A DNA stretch of 64,000 bases from Ferrimonas kyonanensis DSM 18153 (GTDB lineage Bacteria > Pseudomonadota > Gammaproteobacteria > Enterobacterales > Shewanellaceae): the NCBI RefSeq assembly GCF_000425405.1, contig NZ_KE384367.1:39011-103010 (forward strand). The letters are read 5' to 3'. The notes under the pieces are model-generated. The model ran no database searches, was not told the origin of the DNA, and worked only from the letters and a program-made list of their open reading frames with translations. Position 1 is the first letter of the stretch. Every line of letters begins with the position of its first letter. The translations under genes were made by a program, and so were the position numbers. This document shows, piece after piece, positions 36,084-44,709 of this stretch.

Positions 36084-37763
36084 TTAGCTTTCTTTGGTCA
36101 ACGCTTCAAGGCCCTGATCCAACCCGCACTCTTTGAGCAAACTGTCCACCAAAGGCGCCTGGGCACGATGCTTCAATGCACTGTTGACCAAGGCTTCCGG
36201 CAGGCTGCCCCCTTGATCAGACACACCACCACCGCCAACGCTTTGTTGACCATTGAGGCCATCGACACTGATGATCTTCATACCATCGATCTGCTCAAGC
36301 GGCTTGACACTTTCACGAATGATGGCCGGCAAGGCATCGTGCAGACTCAGGATGCGTTTCAGCGCAATCTGATTCTCGTTGAGCGCGTTCAGAGCCTCGT
36401 TCATCAGTCGAGTACCTTCGGCATCAATGCGATACTGCTCCTGACTGGCTTCGGCGCGAATCTTAGTGGAGGCTGCATCCGCTTCCGCTTCAATTTTTAG
36501 CGCTTCGGCCCGATCTTCCGCCGCAAATTTTTCCGCCTCGGCTGAGACTTTAACGCCGGTCGCCTGCTTCTCCGCTTCCTTCTGAGCCTCAATGATCTCA
36601 ATCTGTTTATCCCGCTGAGCCACCTCGACCTGACGGGCGGTCATCACCTCTTCTTCCGCTTTCACCGCCTGAGCACGCGCCTGGTTCGCCTCTTTGTCGG
36701 CCAACGATTGCTGCTGAGACTTTTCAGCCACCGCGATGGCTCGATCCTGCTCAGCCAGCTCAACGGACTTCTGGCGGGTAATGTCCTGCTCAGACAACAG
36801 TCGATCCCGTTCAATCTCTTGAGTCTTCAGCTCCTGATCTTTGGAGATTTCCGCGGTTCGAGTCTGTTTCTCTGCCGCAATTTTGGCCTGTTCCACCTGG
36901 CGGGCAGCAGTAATCTCAGCTTCTTGAGCCTCACGTTGACGATCGTGTTGCTGCTTGGCAATTTCCGCTTTTTGCTGAGCTTCACGGATGGAAATCTCCC
37001 GTTGCTGCTCCAGCTGGGCATAGCGTTTCTGCTTGTTGATCTCCAACTTATCCTGCTCGGCACCGAGGTTCTTGCGCTCGATCTCGACCATGGTCTCCTG
37101 CTCAATGTCGTTGATCTCTTTGCGGCGCGCTTCCGTTGAGCGAGTCATCTTGGCCAGACCTTCGGCATCGAACACGTTGTCCTGAGTAAAGAACTCTTTC
37201 TTGGTCTGATCCAGTCCGGTCAGGGACACCGATTCCAGCTCCAGACCGTTTTTCAGCAGATCCTCACTTACTACCTGTTGCACCTTCTGAACAAACTGCG
37301 CTCGCTGCTCATGCAGTTCATCCATGTTCATTTCCGCCGCCACAGATCGCAGCGCATCGACAAACTTACCCTCTATCATGTCCTTTAGGGCGTCCGGGTG
37401 CATGGTACGACGGCCAAGAGTCTGAGCCGAGTTGGCGATGGCATCCAGGTCCGGCTTGACTCGCAGATAGAACTCGGCCAACACATCGACCCGCATGCGG
37501 TCTTTGGTGATCAGCGCTTGCATCTCTTTACGGCTGACCTCCAGTCTCAGGGTATTCATATTGACCGGAATCACTTCATGCAGCACCGGCAACACCATGG
37601 CACCGCTGTTCATGATCACCTTCTGGCCACCAAAGCCCGTTCGAACAAAGGACTGCTCCTTGGAAGAGCGCACGTACAAGCGGGAAAACACCACCCCGAG
37701 TAGCAGCAAGCACACGAAGGCGCTGCCGGCGACGGTGAGAATAAAAGAAAAATTTGTGGTCAT
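36084..37763 (-). CDS. yqiK: Flotillin/SPFH protein, YqiK type
   Basis: Membrane-anchored protein of 559 residues: one N-terminal helix (about 5-27), an SPFH/band-7 domain, then a long coiled coil very rich in Glu, Gln, Lys and Ala (about 200-430), then a C-terminal tail with a helix near LNENQIALKRILSLHDALPAI. Length and order match YqiK. Flotillins organise membrane microdomains. It is last in a four-gene operon with NfeD-like YqiJ directly before it; the stop of that gene and this ATG share one base (TAATG). Partner in membrane stress control is inferred. Confidence 0.9.
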   Translation of the reverse strand: MTTNFSFILTVAGSAFVCLLLLGVVFSRLYVRSSKEQSFVRTGFGGQKVIMNSGAMVLPVLHEVIPVNMNTLRLEVSRKEMQALITKDRMRVDVLAEFYLRVKPDLDAIANSAQTLGRRTMHPDALKDMIEGKFVDALRSVAAEMNMDELHEQRAQFVQKVQQVVSEDLLKNGLELESVSLTGLDQTKKEFFTQDNVFDAEGLAKMTRSTEARRKEINDIEQETMVEIERKNLGAEQDKLEINKQKRYAQLEQQREISIREAQQKAEIAKQQHDRQREAQEAEITAARQVEQAKIAAEKQTRTAEISKDQELKTQEIERDRLLSEQDITRQKSVELAEQDRAIAVAEKSQQQSLADKEANQARAQAVKAEEEVMTARQVEVAQRDKQIEIIEAQKEAEKQATGVKVSAEAEKFAAEDRAEALKIEAEADAASTKIRAEASQEQYRIDAEGTRLMNEALNALNENQIALKRILSLHDALPAIIRESVKPLEQIDGMKIISVDGLNGQQSVGGGGVSDQGGSLPEALVNSALKHRAQAPLVDSLLKECGLDQGLEALTKES

Positions 37764-38437
37764 TACTGAGACTCCATCTCATTCAAAAGAGAACTGCTTG
37801 GGGTTATTACTGAAAAATGTTGCCCGTGGTACTGCACCAACAATACCGACTCACCCTGGCGATAGCGGCTGTTCGGTTCGTCGGGCACCACCATGACGTA
37901 ATGTTGGGTGCCGAAACGGTCTTTTACTCTGGCCTGAGCCGGAAAGTCAGCCTTGGCCTCACCGACGGTGATGACGCCGACGCAGCCGACAAGATCCCCT
38001 ACCTCTACCACCTGAGAGGTGTCTGCCCCCACGTAGCGAGCCAACCTCGCGGCAAAAAAGCGGACAACCGGCAGGCTGGCAAACAACACCAGCGGGGAAA
38101 GCAGCCAACCGGATATCGACAGGCCCGCCAGTCCCAGAATCAGGTATTGAACGGTCAGCCCCAGAATGCCGAAGGTCGTCAGCAGCAAAATCAATAACAT
38201 GATCGCCGGCACCTTGCCCACCAGTAGCCAACCAAGCAAGCGGGATACCGTCCCCTGCGGCATCTCGGCGCCATCGATGGACAGATCCAGGTCCGGCAAC
38301 AGACTGTCGAGGAAAGCCGACACGCCAACACCAAGAACGGTTGCCACCCCTTCAAACAGAGCGATAAACAGCATCAACATCAGCGCAATGCTAAAAGGGG
38401 TGTTTTCCACGGCAAACAAAAAGGCCATTAGGATCAA
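37763..38437 (-). CDS. yqiJ: NfeD/OB-fold membrane protein, YqiJ type
   Basis: Membrane protein of 224 residues: hydrophobic N-terminal segments (SIALMLMLFIALFEGVATVLG), two or three further helices (IMLLILLLTTFGILGL and LILGLAGLSISGWLL), then a soluble OB-fold (VGCVGVITVGEAKADFPAQARVKDRFG). YqiJ and YqiK are paired in E. coli. The start overlaps the end of the PspA-type gene by four bases (ATGA). Confidence 0.87.
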   Translation of the reverse strand: MILMAFLFAVENTPFSIALMLMLFIALFEGVATVLGVGVSAFLDSLLPDLDLSIDGAEMPQGTVSRLLGWLLVGKVPAIMLLILLLTTFGILGLTVQYLILGLAGLSISGWLLSPLVLFASLPVVRFFAARLARYVGADTSQVVEVGDLVGCVGVITVGEAKADFPAQARVKDRFGTQHYVMVVPDEPNSRYRQGESVLLVQYHGQHFSVITPSSSLLNEMESQ

Positions 38438-39099
38438 TCCTCGGCTGCAAGCTTGGCCTTGGCCAAGCGCTGGGCGATGGCACTCTTACGGGCCAGAGAC
38501 TCCAGCTCCGCCAATTTCTGGTGGTCCTTACCTGCCCCTTGCTGACGGACACCGGTTTGCCGAGACAGGATCTTGTTGAAGGCACGCTCAGATTGCTCGG
38601 CACTCTGGGTGGGCGTGGTCGCTTGCGGCTGTCCGGATACCGACTGACTGCTCTGCTTCTGGGCTTCACGGAAGTCATTCAGTGCATTGAGCATCTCGCG
38701 TCGTTTTGCCAACAGCGCATCGATGTAGCCCTGAGTCTCGGTTAATTGATCACTCTTTTCGGACAGCAGGCGCTGCAACACCGGCAATTGAGCTTCGATG
38801 TCCATCTGCCTGGCGATGGCCACTTCCGCCAGATCATCCCGACCCGCGTCCAGTGCGGCGGTCAGACTCTCTGCCAGTTGATCATGCTCGGCAGATGCCT
38901 GTTGATACTGCTTGGCGGTCAGGTGCTTGGCGGCTTCCAACTTGCCGAGTTCCAGGCGTAATTCATCCACCGCCTGCTCCATCTCTGCAATGGCGCCTTC
39001 CATCGCCATTTCAGGCGCGGCGTCTTCCATGCTGTCGACCAGACTGTTAGCAGACGCCGTCACCAAACGGCCAATGCGACTAAAAATGCCTTCATTCAT
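38434..39099 (-). CDS. PspA/IM30-family protein
   Basis: Protein of 221 residues, nearly all alpha-helical coiled coil, beginning GIFSRIGRLVTASANSLVDSMEDAAPEMAMEGAI and ending in a basic helix. PspA proteins bind inner-membrane surfaces and repair or sense membrane damage. ATG 39099 has AAGG 9 bases before it; the in-frame ATG at 39108 has the site directly against it and is less likely. A C-terminal linker rich in Ser, Gln and Pro separates the last helix. It overlaps its neighbours on both sides, so it is cotranscribed with the flotillin genes. Confidence 0.85.
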   Translation of the reverse strand: MNEGIFSRIGRLVTASANSLVDSMEDAAPEMAMEGAIAEMEQAVDELRLELGKLEAAKHLTAKQYQQASAEHDQLAESLTAALDAGRDDLAEVAIARQMDIEAQLPVLQRLLSEKSDQLTETQGYIDALLAKRREMLNALNDFREAQKQSSQSVSGQPQATTPTQSAEQSERAFNKILSRQTGVRQQGAGKDHQKLAELESLARKSAIAQRLAKAKLAAED

Positions 39100-39586
39100 C
39101 TCGTTCATCCTTTTTATTCAGTTCCAGAAACAATGTCGCCAGGGCAGTCAGACTCTCAGTCTGTCCCTTGCTGGCGTCCTCATTCAGATAAGACGGAACC
39201 AGGTTCATTCGCAGCGTATGCTGCAACAGTTCCAGAGTTCGTTGCAGCGCCTGAGCCTCCATGGCCGACACTGGCATTGCCGGGTTGGTGCTGGCCAAGG
39301 GGGCGAGACTGGTGGGCAACCAACCGAGCAGGTGCGCCAGCAGCGGCGAGCCTTGGTCGGTCATGGCGTGGCTGAATACCCGCTCCCGGGCTGGTGCCAA
39401 TAGATCTTCCACCACTTTGTAGGCCTGGTTTGGTGTCCGCTCGGTGCCATGGAAAATCCGGTACACCCGAATTAACTCACGCAGTTTGTCACTTTGGGTG
39501 TGAATCCCCTCTCCCTCTACCGACATCAACAGATCGAAGTCGGCATCGCTGAGCCGGGCACTGACTGGATGCTTGCGAGTCGTCAT
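39092..39586 (-). CDS. Probable ribbon-helix-helix regulator of the flotillin operon
   Basis: Protein of 164 residues, first gene of the four-gene operon. Residues 5-40 read as strand-helix-helix (HPVSARLSDADFDLLMS, then TQSDKLRELIRVY), the pattern of RHH/CopG DNA-binding proteins. The remainder is helical and of unknown role. ATG 39586 is preferred since GAGG lies 8 bases before it; an ATG six bases upstream is too close to that site. The promoter in front carries a palindrome over its -10, which suits autoregulation. The RHH call is by eye. Confidence 0.55.
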   Translation of the reverse strand: MTTRKHPVSARLSDADFDLLMSVEGEGIHTQSDKLRELIRVYRIFHGTERTPNQAYKVVEDLLAPARERVFSHAMTDQGSPLLAHLLGWLPTSLAPLASTNPAMPVSAMEAQALQRTLELLQHTLRMNLVPSYLNEDASKGQTESLTALATLFLELNKKDERDE

Positions 39587-39608
39587 CGCCATTGCCTCAA
39601 AAATACGG

Positions 39609-39626
39609 TGTATTCATTTGTATACA
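39609..39626. promoter_or_regulatory. Operator candidate over the cassette promoter
   Basis: Inverted repeat TGTAT-N8-ATACA, 23 bases before the first gene of the operon and covering the -10 of its promoter. Confidence 0.5.
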
Positions 39627-39645
39627 TCCCGCCCTCCACTGTCAA
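39617..39645 (-). promoter_or_regulatory. Sigma-70 promoter of the flotillin/PspA operon
   Basis: On the minus strand: -35 TTGACA (complement of 39640-39645) and -10 TACAAA (complement of 39617-39622), spacer 17 bases. The palindrome at 39609-39626 overlaps the -10. Confidence 0.65.
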
Positions 39646-39756
39646 CCAATGAGTCTAATTCACAATGAAATTTATTGATTTTTAGAACTAATCCCGTCAA
39701 TTTTCGGCATAATTAACGGCAGGCACATCGACATTCAGCGATCTCAGCGCGTCAAC

Positions 39757-39800
39757 CAGACAACAAAAAGCCCGGCAGATGCCGGGCTTTTTTATGGATG
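39757..39800. repeat. 44-bp direct repeat, copy 2 (two-way terminator)
   Basis: Identical over 44 bases to 36006-36049; starts are 3751 bp apart. On the minus strand it terminates the DUF533 gene that ends at 39816. Confidence 0.95.
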
Positions 39801-39815
39801 GGTACCGCTGTCGAG

Positions 39816-40511
39816 TTACGCTACCTGGGCCTCCAATTGAGCCACCAACTCCGGTGGCAACTGCAGCTGTTTCGCCAGTTCCTTCAGATAGGCCTGCTCC
39901 ATGAAGTTCTGTTCATCCACCATCAACACCGAGGCCAGGTACACTTCCGACGCCTCCTGGGGAGAGCCAACAGCAGCGGCAATCTCGACCGGATCCAGCG
40001 GCTTATCCAGCTCTTGCTGCACAAAGGCGCTGACGTCAGCACTGGCTCCTATGGCCTGTACCGCCTGAAAAATGCGACTCTTTTCATCGTCATCCACATG
40101 ACCATCGGACTTGGCCGCAGCGATCATCGCCTTAAGCACCACCATCGAATGCTGCTCCGTTTGTGGCGGTAATGCAGCCGTGGGCTGAGACGGCACCGCT
40201 TCAGGAGTCGAGGCAGACTGGGACTGTGGCTGCTGATTGGATTGCCAGTCGTTGAACACCTTAAAGGCCAACGCCCCCAGCGCCGCCGCCCCGCCCAGTT
40301 TGGCGGCCTTTTTCCCCATCTTGCGGCCCTTTTTCGACCCCACCAACATGGTCAACAGGCTGCCTCCCACGGCTCCACCGATGGCTCCCTTGGTCATGTC
40401 CGACATGCCGCTACCCCCACTGGAGCTGCTCTGCCCCATGCTGGTTTTCGCCTGTTGAGCCAGATCGCCGCCAGACGCCATCACCTGATTGAGTAGGCCT
40501 TTGAAATCCAT
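39816..40511 (-). CDS. DUF533/TerB-like protein (YebE type)
   Basis: Protein of 231 residues. An N-terminal part rich in Gly and Ser (MSDMTKGAIGGAVGGSLLTMLVG) with one hydrophobic segment is followed by a Gln/Pro/Ser linker and a TerB-like helical domain (VLKAMIAAAKSDGHVDDDEKSRI). The Asp-rich loop may bind metal. The family is linked to envelope stress in E. coli (YebE is in the Cpx regulon). If the 44-bp repeats mark an insertion, this gene was once directly convergent with the RND pump. Confidence 0.82.
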   Translation of the reverse strand: MDFKGLLNQVMASGGDLAQQAKTSMGQSSSSGGSGMSDMTKGAIGGAVGGSLLTMLVGSKKGRKMGKKAAKLGGAAALGALAFKVFNDWQSNQQPQSQSASTPEAVPSQPTAALPPQTEQHSMVVLKAMIAAAKSDGHVDDDEKSRIFQAVQAIGASADVSAFVQQELDKPLDPVEIAAAVGSPQEASEVYLASVLMVDEQNFMEQAYLKELAKQLQLPPELVAQLEAQVA

Positions 40512-40915
40512 TCTATTCCCCTTGTTTTTGTCACCTGTGCCATTAGAACCTGCCGGGCAGGCAAAGGTTCACCCATTCCACCTGCTCACCATCGAGACAT
40601 TGAGCTTAAACGAGACCGAATGGGACTGTTAAGCAGACAGTTGTAACCGAACATTGACACCGACGCAGCTCGCCGGGTATCGACAGGCTCGAAGCTGAAG
40701 CTGGAGGCAGTTCACAATTTCCCATCACAACCACAACAAAACAATCATCAAAAATGCCACATTTGTGATCCTCGTGGGCTTTTGTCCATACCCAAGCGCC
40801 CAGGAATGGGTCACTATGTCGACCAGACTGCGGCAACGACTGCAACGCCAGTGCCGATTTCAGCCCAGGGCACCCATCGTGCTTTAGCACCACCTGTAAC
40901 AACCAATGAGACAGC
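40512..40915. other. Divergent intergenic region before hypX
   Basis: 404 bases without a gene. It has a small perfect palindrome CCTGCC-G-GGCAGG near 40550 and a TTTGTGA half-site near 40762 that could be part of a CRP or FNR site. No clear promoter can be named. Confidence 0.4.
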
Positions 40916-42649
40916 ATGCGAATTTTACTGTTGGTCACCGCCTTTAATGGCCTCTCACAACGAATTCATCAGCAGCTTAGCCTGGAAGGGCACTGCGTCA
41001 GCGTGGTGTTTGCGACCCACGAACGGGAGCTTAGAAAAACCCTGAATCAGTTCCAACCCGAACTGATCCTGTGCCCATTCCTGAAACACCGGATTGCCGA
41101 TGACATCTGGCAAAACTACCTGTGCATCATTATTCATCCCGGCATCACCGGCGATCGGGGCCCCTCGTCCCTGGACTGGTCAATTCTCGAGCAACAACCG
41201 AGTTGGGGCGTTACCGCCTTGCAGGCGGACCAGGAGATGGACGCCGGTGACATCTGGGGCAGCCAGCCGTTTCCCATGCGCTCGGCCCCCAAGGCCAGTC
41301 TCTACCGCCAGGAGGTCAGCACCGCCGCCGCCCTGTTGGTCACCGAATTAATGCAGCATCTGCGCCAGGGAGGGTTTGCTCCTCGCCCTTTGAACTACGC
41401 CGATCCCAGCGTCAAAGGCGAGCTGAAACCGCTGATTAAACAAGCACAGCGCCGCATCGACTGGCTCAAAGACGACACCGACACCGTCCTTCGCAAAATC
41501 CACGCCGCCGACAGCGTACCCGGTGTGCTGGATGAGCTCTGCGGCCTGGCGGTGCACCTGTATGGCGCCCACCGGGAGACGCAACTCACCGGGCCAAAGC
41601 CGAAATCGATCCTCGCCACCCGTCACGGTGCCATCTGCGTGGCCACCAAGGACGGTGCGGTCTGGATCTCTCACCTTAAACGGCAAAAGACCGACGACAC
41701 CCTGTTCATCAAACTGCCCGCCACCTGGGTGCTGCAATCGCGCCTGCCCGATGTACCCGAAGCCGAACTGCCGCTGCTGCCAGACTATGATCCGAATCGT
41801 TTCAGCGAGATCAGCTACCTTCAGCAGGATGAGGTCGGCTATCTGTGGTTCAATTTTCACAACGGCGCCATGGGCACCGAGCAATGCCAGCGTTTACTGA
41901 GCGCCTATCGGCAAGCCTGTCAGCGGAACATTCGAGTGTTGGTGCTGATGGGGGGGGATGACTTCTGGAGCAATGGCATTCACCTCAATCACATTGAAGC
42001 CGCCGCCGATCCGGCGGCCGAGTCGTGGCAGAACATCAACGCCATCAACGATGTCGTCGAAGCCATTCTGCTCACCGACGACAAGCTGACGGTGGCTGCG
42101 GTCGGCAACAACGCCGGTGCCGGTGGGGTGATGATGGCGCTGGCCTGCGACACCGTGGTGGCCCGGGACGGCGTGGTGCTCAACCCTCACTATCAGTCGA
42201 TGGGGCTGTATGGCTCAGAATACTGGACCTACACCCTGCCCAAGCGGGTTGGCGAAGCGATGGCACAGCAGTTGACCCAGGCTTGCTTGCCGGTGGGCAG
42301 CGCGCAGGCCCGGCAGCTGGGATTGGTGGATGAGGTGTTGCCTGGCACGATGGCTGAATTTCAGCGGCAACTGGCTGACTACGCAGTCACGATGGCAACG
42401 TCCGAGCTGTATCACAGCCGACTGCAGGCCAAGCGCCAGACTCGCCACCTGGATGAACAGCAGCGCCCCCTGGCCGATTTCCGGCGCCAGGAACTGGAGC
42501 AGATGCACCAGTGCTTCCATGGTTTTTTAAGCGACTATCACCGCCTGCGCTATGGTTTTGTCTATAAGATGTGCCCTCGGGTCACGCCGCCGAGGTTAGT
42601 CCATCCGCTCGCTCGCAAACGGCCGACCTCAGCGGTCCGCAGTCGCTGA
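40916..42649 (+). CDS. hypX: Hydrogenase maturation protein HypX (CO-ligand synthesis)
   Basis: Cytosolic protein of 577 residues with two domains. The N-terminal formyltransferase domain has HPGITGDRGPSSLDW (His74, Asp87); the C-terminal enoyl-CoA hydratase/crotonase domain has NNAGAGGVMMALACD and the loop NPHYQSMGLYGSEYW. HypX makes the CO ligand of [NiFe]-hydrogenases from formyl-tetrahydrofolate, mainly for use with oxygen present. No hydrogenase or hyp gene lies in the window. ATG 40916 is chosen by alignment; the ribosome site is weak. Confidence 0.88.
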   Translation: MRILLLVTAFNGLSQRIHQQLSLEGHCVSVVFATHERELRKTLNQFQPELILCPFLKHRIADDIWQNYLCIIIHPGITGDRGPSSLDWSILEQQPSWGVTALQADQEMDAGDIWGSQPFPMRSAPKASLYRQEVSTAAALLVTELMQHLRQGGFAPRPLNYADPSVKGELKPLIKQAQRRIDWLKDDTDTVLRKIHAADSVPGVLDELCGLAVHLYGAHRETQLTGPKPKSILATRHGAICVATKDGAVWISHLKRQKTDDTLFIKLPATWVLQSRLPDVPEAELPLLPDYDPNRFSEISYLQQDEVGYLWFNFHNGAMGTEQCQRLLSAYRQACQRNIRVLVLMGGDDFWSNGIHLNHIEAAADPAAESWQNINAINDVVEAILLTDDKLTVAAVGNNAGAGGVMMALACDTVVARDGVVLNPHYQSMGLYGSEYWTYTLPKRVGEAMAQQLTQACLPVGSAQARQLGLVDEVLPGTMAEFQRQLADYAVTMATSELYHSRLQAKRQTRHLDEQQRPLADFRRQELEQMHQCFHGFLSDYHRLRYGFVYKMCPRVTPPRLVHPLARKRPTSAVRSR

Positions 42650-42733
42650 CGGCTCTCGACTTCGACAGCCGCATACCGATCCACACGCGCAACATGCTAG
42701 GGTAACAGGCTGGTTAGCTTAAGGAGTTCACCC

Positions 42734-43114
42734 TTGCTTCTGCCCCGTTTTTTGGCCCTGTGCACCGGCCTTTATGCCGGTATCGGCCTGGCGATAACAG
42801 TGGCCGGTACCGCCAGCCTGGCACCGGCTCTGGTCTATGCCACCCTGTATGGAGGACTGCCGCTGCTGGCCGCCATCGGCCTCTGGCGACAGCAACGCTG
42901 GGCGATGATCATGGCGCTGCTGCTGTTTGCCAGCCAGATCATCCGCCCGCTTGGGGCCGGGCTGGGACTGGCTTACTCCCCTCCGATCTCATTGGGCATT
43001 CCCATCTGGAGCACCACTCTGGCGCGAGGTTGGCTGCTGGATCTGTTAGCGCTGTTACTGACGCTGGCCCTTGGCTGGCTGCTGCGCCGCAGCGCACCGC
43101 AACCAGCGCCTTAA
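42734..43114 (+). CDS. Small four-helix membrane protein
   Basis: Protein of 126 residues with four hydrophobic segments (FLALCTGLYAGIGLAITVA, ALVYATLYGGLPLLAAIGLW, WAMIMALLLFASQIIRP, LLDLLALLLTLALGWLL). The start is TTG 42734 with AAGGAG 7-8 bases in front. I recognise no family. It overlaps the convergent exonuclease gene by four bases. Confidence 0.6.
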   Translation: MLLPRFLALCTGLYAGIGLAITVAGTASLAPALVYATLYGGLPLLAAIGLWRQQRWAMIMALLLFASQIIRPLGAGLGLAYSPPISLGIPIWSTTLARGWLLDLLALLLTLALGWLLRRSAPQPAP

Positions 43115-43737
43115 CGCGCCAACGATGCCAGGTAGTGGTCGATTTTGGCCTTCGGGGTTTTAGCCAGCTTCTGCAACTGAGAGAATTGAAGTCCTGCCAG
43201 CCGGTGCCGCTGTTGCATCTCGTTGACCATCATCATCCACAAGCGGGCGGTCATTTCGGAATCGGCCAAGGCTCGGTGAAACACGCCATCGTTTTCGATC
43301 TGCCGGTAGGCCACCAGCGACCCCAGCTTATGGTTTGGCGCCTGCGGGTACCAGCGCCGGGCGATCAACATCGAGCAGGCAAACCCACCTTGGTAATTCC
43401 GACCGATGGCGGCCAGTTCGGCATCGAGAAAACGCTGGTCAAACGAGGCGTTGTGGGCCACCAGATTGGCTCCGGTAATAAAATCGGCAAACCGATCCAT
43501 CACTTCAGCGCAACCTGGAGCAGCGGAGAGCATGGCATTACTGATGCCGGTGTAACTCTCGATGAAGCCACTGACCCGAAAGCCCGGGTTCATCAACTGC
43601 TGAAATCGATCCACCACCTGGCCCTGATGCAACTTAACCGCACCAATCTCGATGGCACGATCTCCCTGGCCCGGTGACAACCCGGTGGTCTCGAAATCCA
43701 GAACCACCACGGAATCGGCAGATTCAGCCGTAACCAT
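43111..43737 (-). CDS. DnaQ-like 3'-5' exonuclease
   Basis: Protein of 208 residues of the DEDDh class: VLDFETTGL (ExoI), NLVAHNASFDQRFLD (ExoII) and HRALADSEMTARL (ExoIII with the His). It resembles stand-alone proofreading-type exonucleases seen across gammaproteobacteria and not the replicative epsilon subunit, which is longer. ATG 43737 has GGATGAG 5 bases before it. Probable role in DNA repair or RNA trimming. Confidence 0.85.
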   Translation of the reverse strand: MVTAESADSVVVLDFETTGLSPGQGDRAIEIGAVKLHQGQVVDRFQQLMNPGFRVSGFIESYTGISNAMLSAAPGCAEVMDRFADFITGANLVAHNASFDQRFLDAELAAIGRNYQGGFACSMLIARRWYPQAPNHKLGSLVAYRQIENDGVFHRALADSEMTARLWMMMVNEMQQRHRLAGLQFSQLQKLAKTPKAKIDHYLASLAR

Positions 43738-43788
43738 ACACACTCATCCAATCAACGTCGTTAAAGCCGGTCAGGATACCGGAGCCGG

Positions 43789-44709
43789 TCACTGGATCCC
43801 AGTTCTTCTGACCTCAATCCCCGCCTGAGTCAGTTGAGCGTCCAGCTGATCCAGCCGAGAAGCCAGGGTCGGTGGGTGGGTTTCAGCAAACTCCGGCCGC
43901 ACTCCATGATGCTGAAAGCCGTTGAGGCGGATCGGAACCGGACTCTGTAGCTGCCGATGCAGCCGAATCAGTGCGGCAACTTCGGCGTCAGTATCATTGC
44001 AGCCGGCGATCACCAGCCAGCGCAACTCCTCGAGTTTATTGGCCTCGGCCAGCAAGCGAGCGGACGCCAATACCTGGTGGTTACTGCGTCCGGTTAAGCG
44101 GCGGTGCAGGCCATTATCCAGCGCCTTGATGTCCAGCATGACCCCGTCCACCCGCTGCAGCAGCGCCGGCCAGTGTTCGGCGGCCAGCAAGCCATTGGAG
44201 TCCAGCAACCGGGTCAAGGGTCGACAGGAGGGCGTTAGCGCCATGGCGTCACACAACCCCTGAATCCAGCGTCGCTGCAACGTGGCCTCGCCACCGGAAA
44301 AGGTGACCCCATCGAGCAGAAGCGCATTGGCGCTGATGCGGGCCAGCATTTGCGAATGAGTGAATCGCAGCGCCGCCGGATTGCCGCCTCTGGGGCAATG
44401 CGGCAGGCAGTCGTCGCACTGTTGGCACAGCGCAGGGTCGCAGCGCAGCGCCTTCCTTTGCCCCGAGCCGCGTACCAGAGTCAGCGCATCCTGGGGGCAG
44501 TGTGACACACAGTCGCCACAGTGATTGCACAGGCCGATGGTCTGGGGATTGTGGCAGCTGCCACAATCCATGTTACAGCCCTGAAAAAACAACACCATGC
44601 GACTGCCGGGGCCATCGACACAACTGAAATCCAGCACCTTGCTCAGCAGCGCCGTCGCCGGCTTTTGCTTTGGGACCGGTGCCAGCGGTGCCAATGCGGT
44701 TATTTCCAC
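43789..44709 (-). CDS. yjjW: Radical-SAM activase of glycyl-radical enzyme (YjjW)
   Basis: Protein of 306 residues that would activate YjjI by hydrogen abstraction from glycine. The radical-SAM site is CNMDCGSC (Cys-x3-Cys-x2-Cys); two further four-Cys ferredoxin sites follow, CNHCGDCVSHCP and CQQCDDCLPHCP, as in YjjW and PflA-like activases with an insert. SGGEAT binds S-adenosylmethionine. The start overlaps the yjjI end by 10 bases, so the pair is cotranscribed. Confidence 0.9.
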   Translation of the reverse strand: MEITALAPLAPVPKQKPATALLSKVLDFSCVDGPGSRMVLFFQGCNMDCGSCHNPQTIGLCNHCGDCVSHCPQDALTLVRGSGQRKALRCDPALCQQCDDCLPHCPRGGNPAALRFTHSQMLARISANALLLDGVTFSGGEATLQRRWIQGLCDAMALTPSCRPLTRLLDSNGLLAAEHWPALLQRVDGVMLDIKALDNGLHRRLTGRSNHQVLASARLLAEANKLEELRWLVIAGCNDTDAEVAALIRLHRQLQSPVPIRLNGFQHHGVRPEFAETHPPTLASRLDQLDAQLTQAGIEVRRTGIQ

